From contig NC_080672.1 of assembly GCF_030247195.1 (NCBI RefSeq), positions 8,990,001 to 9,054,000 of the forward strand: 64,000 nucleotides of DNA, in the 5' to 3' direction. Origin of the DNA: Topomyia yanbarensis. Taxonomy: Eukaryota > Arthropoda > Insecta > Diptera > Culicidae. Made by a program: the position numbers and the translations under genes. Shown here piece by piece: positions 46,444 to 57,679 of the stretch. Within the stretch, counting starts at the first letter, position 1, and every line of letters starts with the position of its first letter. The notes below the pieces were generated by a model. That model was not told the origin of the DNA, made no database searches, and was given only the letters and a program-made list of their open reading frames with translations.

Positions 46444-46972
46444 TAATTCAACAACTAGTCACTCGGGTTTATTGAATCTTATCACCGGAAACGTTTAATT
46501 AGTACAGTTTCTTGAACAAACCATCATTTGAGCAGTTAAAACAAGCATTTGGTCCCAAAAAATATCTTTTCACCACATTTAAAATTCATTGGACATGTAT
46601 ATCCGTTTCTTTCCACCCCCTTTTTTCAGCATTTTTAAGAGATTTTGTAAATCTTATAACTTTTGACAAATTTAGATGTTCTAAATCTATAGGGAAACGA
46701 ATTATTTACTACTACCATGCATATCGATAGGACAACAACGTTTACTATTTGTTACCCCGATATGATACACGAGGCGACATCTAGACTAGCCAAACTCTAA
46801 CCTTCCATAATTACTTCATTGGAGACATTTGCTACCGTCATGGAACCAGTTTCCGTGCACTAAAAATGAGACAGCCTGGTTAGTCTGATTAAAATTATGC
46901 AACGGTTTCTGTAAACCTAACCATTTCACAATTCCGTAATTTATTGAAAATAACCGATACAATGAACCAGTA
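46444..46972. other. Non-genic stretch
   Basis: AT-rich; one 72-codon frame without recognisable features. No transposon ends noticed. Confidence 0.45.
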
Positions 46973-47171
46973 CACGCTGCGTTACATAGCGGTACTTTCC
47001 GAGCCCCTGCTCGACCGGAATGACATTTGGTGCGCTCTTTGTTTACTTGGCTGATCAGCTGTTCACAGGTTTTCTAAAGAACAGCTGATCAGCCAAGTAA
47101 ACAAAGAGAGCGCAGCAAATGTCATTCCGGTCGAGCTGGAGCTCGGAACGTAACGTTTGTAACACAGCGTA
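46973..47171. mobile_element. ~200 bp hairpin MITE
   Basis: The two halves pair from cacgctgcgttaca / tgtaacacagcgta at the ends to a strong core (gtttacttggctgatcagct, ending gttc at 47064, with gaacagctgatcagccaagt from 47079) around a 14 bp loop. The middle of each arm contains cgaccggaatgacattt and its complement. TA borders both ends. No coding sequence. Confidence 0.75.
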
Positions 47172-48734
47172 TTTTGATTGATGACGGCATTTCGTCATAA
47201 CACTACATAGAATACCATAATAACGCTATGTACCAGCGTTACCACCCCCTTTCAAGTCGTTACTCGACTCGGTTCAAAACTCGGGAAAAGCTTCTGCAAC
47301 ATAAACGCAAACGGTGGTACAAGCAAAATTAAGTTTTCCAATCCGACCGGATAAGCTCGACCTCTACGATGATGCCGGTTTAAAATAGCGGTGACATACG
47401 GCAAATCATTTGTCGCAAAGTTGGTGTTGTCATGGATTGTAAATAAAATTAATGTCGAAATGGTTGTTTGACAAGCAACCGTCGCCACAGTCTGACGCGA
47501 CAAGAAATCTGAAATAATGATTTTACGCAGAAAAATACGATTTTCCCTTTATTCTTTAGAGGGTGAGGCATGTAAAAGTGTTTTATCTTAGTAGGCTTTC
47601 GGTCGAGTTTCCAACGAAAAAAAATCTACCTTTTTTGTTGATTATGATTTTCTCATCCGACCGGCTGGTGGGAAGTGATAGAGTAATGATGGCAATTTTT
47701 CTCTCCCAAAATGAACAGTCGAAAATTGTTTCTGCTGATTAGAATGGAAAGGAAACGGAGTGAAAATTTGTCTGTCTTGACTCTAGAGTACAGTGTGTCG
47801 GGTGAGGGTGTGTGTGGTGATAGTTTGGCGCTGTGATGAGAACATTCCACGCAGTCGGTGGTAGTCGGAGGATTTCAGCACTCAACCGAAACGACCATGT
47901 CGATGGTTATGGTTTTATGCTTTACTGGTACGGAAGAAGGATCCGCAAGGAAGAGACGCTGACGACGGTTGTTCTCGTCTAATGGGTGTCGTAACGGACA
48001 ACTGACACCTGTAACGAATGTTTTTTCGTGCACGCAAGGGTTCGGTCCCGTGTCGGCGTGGGGAATGTAAATATGTGCATACACCCGTGAAAGAATCGAA
48101 GTAGGCATGTGTTGTTCTAATGCTTCTTGCTACACGAATAAACGTGGAAAAATGTTGCGTGCTTTGAGAATGCGGGGGCGCACACACGCAGTGGAGGTGC
48201 GTTTTTGAATGCGTTCAAGAATCTATTACAAGGAGGCGTTGCTGACAACTTTGTTGACATTGACACACAAATTGGGCCAATAAATTCATTCGGCTAATAC
48301 AAACATGACTGTTTTTTTTATTCTATTGACAAAGCAAAGCGAACTGATAAGCAATTCAACAGTTGTCTGTCAAGTAGGCATCGCACTCTTCAGTTATACG
48401 AACCAATACCATACCGAGAATAAAAAATAGAAGTTTCTTTAGAAAAACAATTAAATTTAATAAAAAAGTGGTGAGCGTCTCCGCACAAATAAAACATATA
48501 GTATACCGATATTGAGTAGATAATATTATTACTTCTTACTTTTATACTTTTCTTTGATTGGTTTTTTTGACATGACTCAGTGCGTTAACTTAACGGAGCC
48601 GTGGGTCTGTCATATATTTACAATATGTAAAAGATGAAAACAATAATCTCATCATCATCAGATCTCTAACGCCGTAAGAAGCGAAAAAGTAAAACGGAAT
48701 AATAAAAGCTTAAGAAATGAATGATAAAAAAAAA
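47172..48734. other. Non-genic stretch with a less AT-rich, apparently unique part
   Basis: No gene with recognisable domains. 47790-48200 is richer in G and C than its surroundings, shows no repeat to other parts of the window and carries only overlapping minus-strand frames (77 and 90 codons) without recognisable motifs. It could be an exon, promoter or untranslated region of an unidentified gene, but nothing supports a specific call. Confidence 0.35.
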
Positions 48735-49145
48735 TCTGTTTTAATCCACCTAGTGGTGAAATTGTGCCTTTCTCATTTGTCCAAACTACTATTCCGTGGC
48801 TGTCCCAAAATACCTTAAATCTCGAAATCAAAACTTTGCACCTGAAAATGATAGCTTGGGTGACCAATAAGCTTCCCTGAAAATTTCAACTTATTTGGTA
48901 CACTGAAAGTGGTTCCGCAAACGGCTCGAATTTTGTATGGGAAAAATTGACCAAATGTATGGAGAAACGCACCAGTTTCACATTTTCAGATCTAGGTGGC
49001 CTTTTGTAACAACAAATCGACTCGTGAAGACTGAAAGTCAAGCCAACAAAAACTGCCAAAGTTTTTGTTGGCGCGTAAATTTGAGGGTGTCATGGGTTGT
49101 AGTTGGGGTGGCTCTGTCGAAAGTAAAAAAGCGACTTAACTCTTT
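48735..49145. repeat. CCACCTAG-family repeat, 5' portion only
   Basis: Begins tttaatccacctagtggtga and gtgcctttctcat as in the other copies, then diverges. The conserved family end (gagaaaggcaaaa) is missing. A short inverted pair, gccaacaaaaact and agtttttgttggc, lies at 49033-49072. Confidence 0.5.
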
Positions 49146-49187
49146 ATAAGGCAGTAGCAACAATATTGACACCTTTTCGTTCAATTC

Positions 49188-51523
49188 GGTGTCGGGCCAT
49201 TAGGCCGAAAGCCGTTAGGCCGAATGCTGCAAGTCATTAGGCCGAATGGGTTATTAGGCCGAATGGGTCATTAGGCCGAATGGGTCATTAGGCCGAATGG
49301 GTCATTAGGCCGAATGGGTCATTAGGTCGAATTGGTCATTAGGCCGAATGGGTCGTTAGGCCGAATGAGGCAGTAGGGCCAAATGGCTCATTAGGACGTA
49401 TGTACCATTGCGCTGAATGTCATTTGATTAAAAGCATCGTTTCAGAGACTTATTGAGATGACGCGTTGATAATCGAAGGTGCTTGGCTTTTCTCTGGAGA
49501 GTGCTGTATATTCCTTAACATCGGTTGTGATGGATTTATTTATATGTATTTTATTTAGAAACTTTTTTTTTAATTTGCTGATTGCGGATACCAATACGTT
49601 ATTCATTAGCATTGCATGTATCATCCGGAACATTAAGATACACAAGCCGTATGTCATGAGATCAAAAATTGAGTGTATGTCATAACGTCCGAAAAATTAA
49701 AGTTTCAACCCAAATTGTTTCCGATGTTTACAACGTACCCCTAGTGCGTCATAAGGTCTCTCTGGCACAATGACGCATATTCGCTATCAGTTTTAATATT
49801 AGCAAGCGCCTCAAAACATCTCGTCATAAAATTTCTTTACGAGTACAAGTGGAACCTCCCTTTGAGTACTTAATTCCCTCACGCTTCACCATTCTATTGA
49901 CGATTTTCCTAGTCCATTTAACGAGCTACTTTCTCCCAATCTCGGTGGAGTTGCATGATTTAAATATCGTTACGCATTTTTGCTCGTAAAAAATAACAGA
50001 TGCATATAGCAACGATCCTAGAAACGAGCTTAGCAACGAACAATAAACAATTGCTACCTGCTTTACGAGCCTGATTGAAAATTCGATCATCAAATTTGGT
50101 TGTCAAGGCCGCAAAAACTGAAGGGACTGTTCTTTCTTCTTTACTTCAAAAGATCTAGTATACGATGTACCATGGAATTTGGAATACTTCTTTGTGAGTT
50201 GGTAGTCTCGATTAACCTTTGATCGTTAGCAAGTTAGTCCCCGCTGCGCTGTCTTCCTATATACCCTCCGTCTTTTTGATCTGTATATTCCAATGTATTG
50301 AATTATCAACAAACCAGGTCGAAACGTGGCATAACCAGTCGAAACTTGTTGGAGCACCGCATGTGAGAACATGGAAGACGATTGACGAACTTCGTTTGGA
50401 CAGAAAGCTGGTAGTGTGTGGGCGAATGTGTTCCTTGTTGGAGGAAGAACCGCACAGAGGAATGAATACGCTCAGAAGAATGAACGACTCCGTAAAGTCG
50501 TTAAAAATTTTAATACCTATGCAATTAATGAATATATTATTGCTTTTGTACGAATCATTCCCGAAATAAAATATACGATGTTAACTGCAATCAGATGGAG
50601 TCCAACGTGGTTCTATAAGTTTTAGCTAAACATTCCCTAGAAAATATAATGTCGAAGAGTTTTCCCTAGAAATTACCAAACAAAACCATTCTGATTATAA
50701 TATCAATATCCGGAAAAAAACTCTCAGAATGTACCGTTCATCAGAAAATCAATCCCAAAGTATATTGCCAATGATTGATATTTCAAAATAAAATCCCATT
50801 TATAAAAAGCATTGGCAATAAAAGAAAATTAAAATAAAAAAAAATCAGTTTAACTTAATATAACCACTAGCGATAACTATTTTTCGGTTGTTACACTGCT
50901 CTAGCGCATGCGGCCTAGCCGCATAACCGAGGACAAGGATCCGAAGCGGCGTAAAGCCGCTGAGGATCCGCCGGACGAGGTGGCCGCCGACCCGCCGTCG
51001 GAAGCGGCGGCCTCTCGCAAGAAAACCTGTGATCCATTCGTTTTCCCGGATTACTCAAACATAGGGGCTTTTTTTAGTTTAAGTCCGACGGAGCGGAGCG
51101 ATGTCGGACAGCACTTGACATAAAGCGATGTGGCGTAGTCACATTAGGCGTCGCTTTCACTTATTTGTTCCATAACAGCAACGAGAAAGGTGTTGTAAAT
51201 ATTCTAAACATTATTATTGTAAGTTTTAAAAATCGTAAAAAGTCCCCCTTCATTGAAAGTTTTCAGTTACAACCGCAATACATATTTATCATTCTCTTTG
51301 GTTTATTCGGCCTAATGACCCATTCGGCCTAATGACTCATTCGTCCTAATGACTCATTCGGCCTAATGACCCATTCGGCCCACTGACCCATTCGGCCTAA
51401 TGACCCATTTGGCCTAATGACCCGTTCGGCCAAATGGCGTTCGGCCTAATGACCCTTTCGGCCTAATGGCAGTCGGCCTAACGGCATTCGGCCGAACGAC
51501 ATTCGGCCTAATGACCCAGCACC
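49188..51523. mobile_element. 2.3 kb foldback element with minisatellite arms, 8 bp target duplication
   Basis: The ends are ggtgtcgggccattagg at 49188 and its inverted partner finishing at 51523 (cctaatgacccagcacc). ttcaattc borders both sides (49180-49187, 51524-51531). Each arm is a tandem array of the 17 bp unit GTCATTAGGCCGAATGG: about 10-12 copies at 49195-49410 and the inverted array at 51305-51515. The interior is AT-rich except for a GC-rich cassette at 50900-51160. No transposase. The 8 bp duplication resembles hAT or related elements; the architecture resembles Foldback elements. Confidence 0.85.
50900..51160 (+). other. GC-rich cassette with predicted hairpins and a 71-codon frame
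   Basis: It stands out sharply from the AT-rich interior. Short stems are visible: atgcggc/gccgcat, agcggc/gccgct, gtccgac/gtcggac (51078-51106), and aaagcga/tcgcttt enclosing atgtg/cacat (51122-51158). The frame 50908-51123 starts at an ATG and encodes a Lys/Arg- and Ala/Pro/Asp/Glu-rich peptide ending SLSPTERSDVGQHLT. I do not recognise it. It may be captured sequence, a structured RNA, or the coding remnant of a longer element; whether it is translated cannot be judged. Confidence 0.45.
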
Positions 51524-51531
51524 TTCAATTC

Positions 51532-52004
51532 ATAACGCAGAAGTGAGAAGTGTTCCATTCTTATGAAATCTACTTGTTAGGAGTCTGGAAACTCTTCTTA
51601 TTACGTTTTATTGAGATACAGTGAAAAGTGTCAGTTTGTTGAAGAGTTTTTGAAAAAAGGCGGTGATTTCCTTTTGGTTAATCAAATCAGCTCGATTTTG
51701 AAAAAATACTCTAGACCCTATAAGTTGGTGATGCAAATTTGTAAAAACAACTATTGTTAATCCGAAAATTTGGTTTATGAGTGATAAAAATTACAAAAAA
51801 AAAATTAAATGAATAAATGAACGTCTGTAATCTGTGGTCTCATTTTTCAACTTATCCTTAAATGCAGGGGTTAATCAGGTAATAACCAAAAACTGACCTT
51901 AATTTTTTTCTGAATTTCCGATCCAGCTCGATTTGTCTTTATATTTCCACCAATCTCGTTGGAAATTCATCAAACATTACGAAGACTGACGGTTTCTAAT
52001 GGCG
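51532..52004. other. Non-genic stretch
   Basis: AT-rich sequence between two foldback elements; no gene or repeat ends seen. Confidence 0.45.
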
Positions 52005-54210
52005 CACGATATCTGTCGAACAACTTTATTCAAAAAAAATCGGCATCTGTAAAACTTCGGGATATGAAAGAATGAACTTTTCCCTTTCATGTGAAGGTAA
52101 AATTGAAATATTCTGTCGGGGGGTCTAGAACAACTTTTTATTTTAAAGTTATTTGATAGAAAACTTGTTTTTTATTGAAATTAATTCGCAATTTTTCTAC
52201 TAACTAGTACTATAGACATTCAAAAAATACTAAAAGGAAGAATCTGATGGACAATCTTATTCTCTACAACTTCGTACAATGCTATAAATCGATATAAAAT
52301 CATCCGAGAAAGTTATTAAAATTTTATAAGTTTTTAGGTGTGCGCGGGGCCTACCCGAGCAGAGACTGATATCAAATTGAGAACTAAACTTGATGTTGTG
52401 ATGTAGTTGGTAATGATTACTCAGGTTGCAATTGTTTTGGTCGTAATTAATTTGATGTTTGCCAGAGAAATAGAAACAATCATACTTTTTTTTTTCTAAA
52501 AAACGCAAAGCAAAGTGACATCAAAATATGATGTCATTTCTGAAAAAATTTAAACCGATATCAAAATAAGATTTCAATTTGATGGCTAATATCAAAATAT
52601 GATGTCTACTTGCTGTAATTTTGATGTTTGGCTTTGCTCGGGAAGGACTTACAAAAAAAAAATGTTGGATTTAAATGAACAGTAAATTAGATAAATTTCA
52701 ATGTATACAAAGTCCCATTCTCAGCAGAAAAAATATATTTTCAGATTTCTCCGGGTCTTGGGCGAAAATGACACTTTATGAACAAGGAGGTGTGGAAAGG
52801 TGTTGACCAAATTTATTCGATATTCTTATACCTTTTCAAGGTGTTGATTAATGTAGTAACGGATTTTATCATGCCTTTTTCGTTTCTTTTCTCGCTCTAG
52901 GGGATAGCTAATGTAAACTAGAATGACCCTTCTTTCTGATCCTATCCTGCGTGGTAAAATACAATTGGCTTAAATTTAAAGCTTTATATTTGAATGAACT
53001 AAAGTAGACAGTTCGAGTCATTGTAATAAACGACGGATTTTATTGCAACTTTGGGTTGAGAATCCTGTCAACATTATCAACATTAAAAAAAAGATGATTG
53101 AAAGAGAAAAAAAAGCTCTTCGAGTTTTGGATCCATGTTTGTTATCTTTTGGGGTAGATTCATTTCATCAGGATTTATAATGCAGATTTTTGCTGGTCTC
53201 AAATTTTATTTCCAAATCGAACAGACTTCGCAATCTAATCTTAAAAAAAAGAAGAAAACCAAGTTTCATAGTTTGAAGAAATTTTGGAATCGTTACTCGT
53301 TGAACACGGATCACAGAAAACGAACAAGAAAATATCAGGCTGGACCATACATTCAGTAAATTTTCAAAGTAATACAAGTCTGTTTATTGAAGATTTCCCG
53401 CATAATATGGGATAAGAGCAAAGACAACATATCAAGAAGACAGAGTTGCTAGTTCAGTTCAGAATCTGGAAACATTAACAGCAACACGTCTCTCGTGTAA
53501 AGGTCATACTTTCTATATCTACTTTTATATTGAGATCGCTATCTTCCTACAATAAACAAAACCTTTATTTCTCATTTACTATTGCCATTTTTGTTCAATG
53601 TACAGCGATTCCCAAAAGTTAACAAACTTGAACATAAATCTCATCGAGTTATTTTTCTATTCGTCGTGAAACTGTCAATCAGGATTCTCAATCGAAATCA
53701 AATCAAATGATTGAATATAATGCTAAAATTTAGGCCAAATATATCCCACAAAATGCTAACGAGCAAAAAGATTGATTCAAGATTACATCAAGCATTTGGA
53801 TTTATGTTTTTTCCGCTTAAAAGTGGGACTTTGCCCGCATTTTGGAATAAAGCTTCTTAGCCAATAGACCCCGTGCGAATTTAGAAACTTTGATAAAACT
53901 TTAATAGCTTTCTCTGGCGATCTTAGATCGCGATGTAGTTCTCTACAAAGTTGTACACAATGAAATTGTCCATCAGATTCTCACTTTTGGTAATATTTGA
54001 ATGTCGAAAGTACTACCTAGGGGCAAAAATGTGAACCAGTTTCATTGAAAACCCTAAGTTAAACTTTAAAATAAAAAGTTGTTCTGGAGCCCCCGACAGA
54101 ATATTTTTATTTTACTTTCAAATGAAAGGCCCATTCTATCACATGCTGAAGTTTTACCAATGGCGATTTTTTTTTGAATAAAATTGTTCTACCAAACACA
54201 CCATAAAGTG
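52005..54210. mobile_element. 2.2 kb foldback element, diverged relative of 41633-43494
   Basis: Arms of roughly 300 bp pair in inverted orientation (gaacaactttattcaaaaaa with its partner near 54175; ccctttcat and tgaaagg; ttctgtcggggg and cccccgacaga). They share wording and order with the arms of the 41633 element (aacttcgggatatgaaag; ggggtctagaacaac). The ends start cac and finish gtg, but no target duplication is visible and the arms are more diverged, so this copy is older. The centre has no transposase. Confidence 0.75.
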
Positions 54211-54391
54211 TTTAAGTGTTCAATTTTTTATCTTTATGATTTCTAATAAACGACCCGAGTATTCAGAAAAAGGAAACTTATTTGATTTATCCAAATTCAC
54301 TTATATACTAGTTTGTATATCACATTGTTGTTCATTAAGAGTCGCGCGTCTATTTCAAGTAATATTTGCTTGAACAAACTAAAGCTGAAAG

Positions 54392-54569
54392 ATGAAAAAC
54401 TTGTTCACATTCCTGTTGATAGCCATCGTTATCATGGTTGAGGTTCTGCGTTCAGAGTGTTACGTTTGTGATTAAATAGCTGTACAAGACCCTGCAGCCG
54501 TGGATTGTTTCGTCATTAAATCACTTAAGTCCGAAACTTGAATCAAACTGTGCGTGTCTTCTTTCATAT
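54392..54569 (+). pseudogene. Broken first exon of a Ly-6/three-finger protein
   Basis: In frame from ATG 54392 it reads a hydrophobic signal-like leader (MKNLFTFLLIAIVIMVEVL), then SECYVCD, a stop (taa 54473-54475), AVDCFVIKSLKSET, and a second stop (tga 54539-54541). Order and wording match the intact exon at 62627 (CYYCD; TVDCFDIKSLKTET), including the shared caagtgggtatt where that exon is expected to be spliced. Ly-6 proteins are small secreted or GPI-anchored proteins with a disulphide-rich three-finger fold. Two stops and loss of a later cysteine make it a pseudogene, about 8 kb upstream of its relative. Confidence 0.85.
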
Positions 54570-55224
54570 AGCAAGTGGGTATTCGATAGGCAGATAATTT
54601 AAACTAACCTACCATGAACAGAACTTACCCTCCGAAATATTGAGATACTCAGAGAAATTTTATTCGCTTCTGAAACGAAATATTTTAAAGTGAGATGGAT
54701 TGTATGAAATGTGTGTTCAAATTATATTCAATAAATAGAATGCAAGATAGATAGGCTCGACAGGCGCGTTGACTCTTCTCCGAACTTTTCTAAAAAAAAA
54801 TATAAATTTTTGCGAATCAAAATACAACTCAATGCCGTAGATGATATTATGTACAAGACTTTGCAATAAAACTCTTTGAAGACAAGACTAGCTCGGTATT
54901 GGTTGCCGCGATAATAAACATCGGATAAAATACTCATTCAGGTGCCCAACAAAAGTTAAGCGGTATGTGATTCTAGTGACGAGAGTATGTGACGTTTTCA
55001 TCTTAGCAAAAATTAAGAACAAGTACAATATAGTATAGGACAACATGTTCAGATTCAGCCGTGTGATTTTGCAGTCTGCTTCGTTCGGATGTATCAATAT
55101 TTGTAACCCTTTTTCGCTCTCAAACAATATGGTCGCGAGGAACTTAATGTTGCAACCAGTAACAACATTTCAGTCGCTCCTCAAAATTAGTTAGTTTTTT
55201 TCTTGCCTTGGAAGTAATGATTGC
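54570..55224. other. Non-genic stretch
   Basis: Two overlapping minus-strand frames (69 and 79 codons) lack recognisable features. 55148-55178 (gttgcaaccagtaacaacat...) is a third copy of the foldback repeat at 29003-29140. Confidence 0.45.
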
Positions 55225-57070
55225 GCATTATTGTTTGGAGACTACAATCAGTCTGGCTTCCCTTGGGACACACATGACAACGTCGCACCTGCAGTCAATA
55301 TCTGGTCTCTGAGAAGATTCACGGTTACAGAGCAGCTAGTTATATCAGCAGTCAGCAAATTAAAATATTCCGTCACTCCTGGTCTTGACGGCATACCTGC
55401 ATGTGTTCTCAAGAAATGCGCTCACGTACTAATTGCCCCGTTGACATGTCTATTCAATAGTTCTCTTAGACAGTGTTGTTATTCATCCAGTTGGAAATAG
55501 TCCAATATTTTTTTTTGTATTTAAAAAAGGAGATCGACGAAATGTTGAAAATTGTGCGCTTGTTCCAACGTGATTGAGATCGTAATGAACGTTGTACTCT
55601 TTGCATCCAGTCAAAGCTACATTTCCCCTGACCAACATGCATTCATCCCAAAAAGATCAACCTCGACGAATCTCGTTCAATTCGTCTCACTCTGCTTATG
55701 AAATATGGATGGTGGTGCTCAGATTGATACGGTATATACTGACTTGAAAACAGCGTTTGATAGAGATGACCACGGAATACTTTTGGAAAGGCTCGAATCG
55801 TATCTGAGTGATCGTCAACTTATGGTGAAAATTGGATGCGCATATTCCGCCCCGTTTTCAAACAATTCGGGTGTTCATGAGGGAAGTAATTTAGGCCCAC
55901 GCTTGTATACTCTAATTATTAACAATATAACTACAATATTACCACCTGGGTGTCACATATTCTATGCTGAAGACGTTAAATTATACATGGCGGTCAAGTG
56001 CATCCGGGATTGCTTAGCTTTACAACAGCTCTTGGCCAGATTTGATGACTGGTGTTCCATAAAGTTGCTAACAATCAGTATTCACAAATGCACTGCAATG
56101 TCGTATCACCGCAAGCATAAGCCAATTTCGTATGACTACTGTATTGGAGATCAGTACCTTGAGCGTGTTCTACAAGTGCGCGACCTTGGAGTCACTTTGG
56201 ACTCGGCCTCACGTTCCGACCTCATTACGACTGTATCATTAACAAGGCAAACCGCCAGATGGGATTCATGTCCAAAATCTCCAATGAATTAAACGACCCT
56301 CTCTGTCTCCGCTCACTGACTGTGCATTGGTACGGCCGATCCTAGAATCAAGCTCCATGGTACGGTGTCCGTATCAATCAACATGGGCAGCCAAGATTGA
56401 AGTAATACAAAGAAAATTCGTTCGTTATGCACTGAGACGCCTTCCGTGGCAAGACGCTATCAATCTTCCGCCATACGAAGATCGCTGCAGATTATTAGGT
56501 CTACACTCGCTGGAAAAGAGGAGAAGAGTACCTCAGGCTGTTTTTGCTAGCTAAAAGACTTCTTGGTGAGGCAGATTATCTGGAGCTATTGAGCCAACTA
56601 CACATAATATGCACTCGAATGTGTGCTTCGTCAACGAAACTTTTCGCTTTTGGAACATAGGAACTCTTTGTATGGTGGTCATGACCCTATTCGGTTCATG
56701 TCTGCCACATTCAACGAAATGTTTGCGGATTCTGACTTCAACGTGTCATCTGCTGCCTACAAGAACCGGCTCTTAAGGAGTTTTTGATTTGCCTGAAATC
56801 CAAATTTATTATTATAATACTTATTTTTTTTTGTATTGTATTGCAATTTTTAATTTTTAGAAATTTATTTTTAGAATTTGTATTGTATTTTATTGTAGTG
56901 TATGGCATTGTATTTTACTGATTATTGAACCGAAAAGATATGGGGTTTTTACGCCAATTTGAGAAGAGTTTACTTGACGCTTCACCCAAACTGGCTTTTC
57001 TCCATCCTAATACTTAATACTTAATATTTCATTAAGACCAGCAAGGTCAAATGATAAAATAAAACAAAAT
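55225..57070 (+). pseudogene. Dead Jockey/CR1-like non-LTR retrotransposon, 3' part with 3' UTR
   Basis: Reverse transcriptase relative of 40183-43765. Readable pieces are SVTPGLDGIPACVLKKCA (about 55370), DQHAFIPKRSTSTNLV (about 55635), then the frame 55705-56292 with DLKTAFDRDDH, SGVHEGSNLGPRLY and FYAEDVKLY, in which the catalytic Y-A-D-D is changed to Y-A-E-D. Later pieces (RRLPWQDAINLPPYEDRC about 56440; LEKRRRVPQAVF) run to about 56790, followed by an AT-rich 3' UTR ending in aaaataaaacaaaataaa near 57070. Many stops and frameshifts. The phrase YEDRC marks exactly the point where the 40183 copy is interrupted. Confidence 0.85.
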
Positions 57071-57420
57071 AAACCGGCAGTCATGGGGCACAATTTAACT
57101 CCGTTATTTAACATGTCGTAGTAATATCAACATCTGAATCAAAAACAGTTGACATTTGTGGTTACAGTTCTGGCAATAATGACAACAGCAGACTCTGTAC
57201 ACGGTACCTCCAAATCAATAGCCAGCACTATTAGAGAGGAATCTATTAGCAAAGACGTTCACCATTGTGACTCGTAAGTTGAAGAAACTTGGAAGGTCGT
57301 CTATTCACGAAGCACCATGCCAGCATTAACGATGACGACAAGGGTAGCCCGAATGAAGTGAATGACTCCCAAGATACGGCTGACGAGGAAGCACATGCAT
57401 CTCAGAGGCGTAAAATATAA
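57071..57420. repeat. Decayed element fragment related to 27060-27700
   Basis: Phrases around ggtacctccaaatcaatagc and gactcccaagatacggctga recur in ppk intron 3. Read as protein it gives short fragments such as NDSQDTADEE. Nature of the element unknown. Confidence 0.45.
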
Positions 57421-57679
57421 TCATTTGCATGTGCGTGATCTTGCAATTTCAACTTAAAAATCAATAAATAATTACGGGGGAACCCGGAGCTATTAAGACA
57501 ATGGGGGTAATTCAGTCCCCCTCGATTTCTCAGAAAACCGTAAGACTTTCTGACTTCCGCATATATTCGTAGAAGCGCCATTCTGAAACAATAATTTGGA
57601 CAGATGAATCTCATTCTGCAGTTTTTTTTTTTGGAAAGGTGAAACAACGCGTTTCATTTTTTTGCCATTCTCAAAACAA

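Noticed and set aside
49195..49410. CRISPR-like regular array
   Set aside because: The 17 bp units are directly adjacent without unique spacers, and the same array recurs inverted at 51305-51515. It is a minisatellite in a eukaryotic foldback element.
54728..55127. Minus-strand gene with 69- and 79-codon frames
   Set aside because: Hydrophobic and cysteine-poor low-complexity translations. No conserved motif and no consistent splice sites were found.
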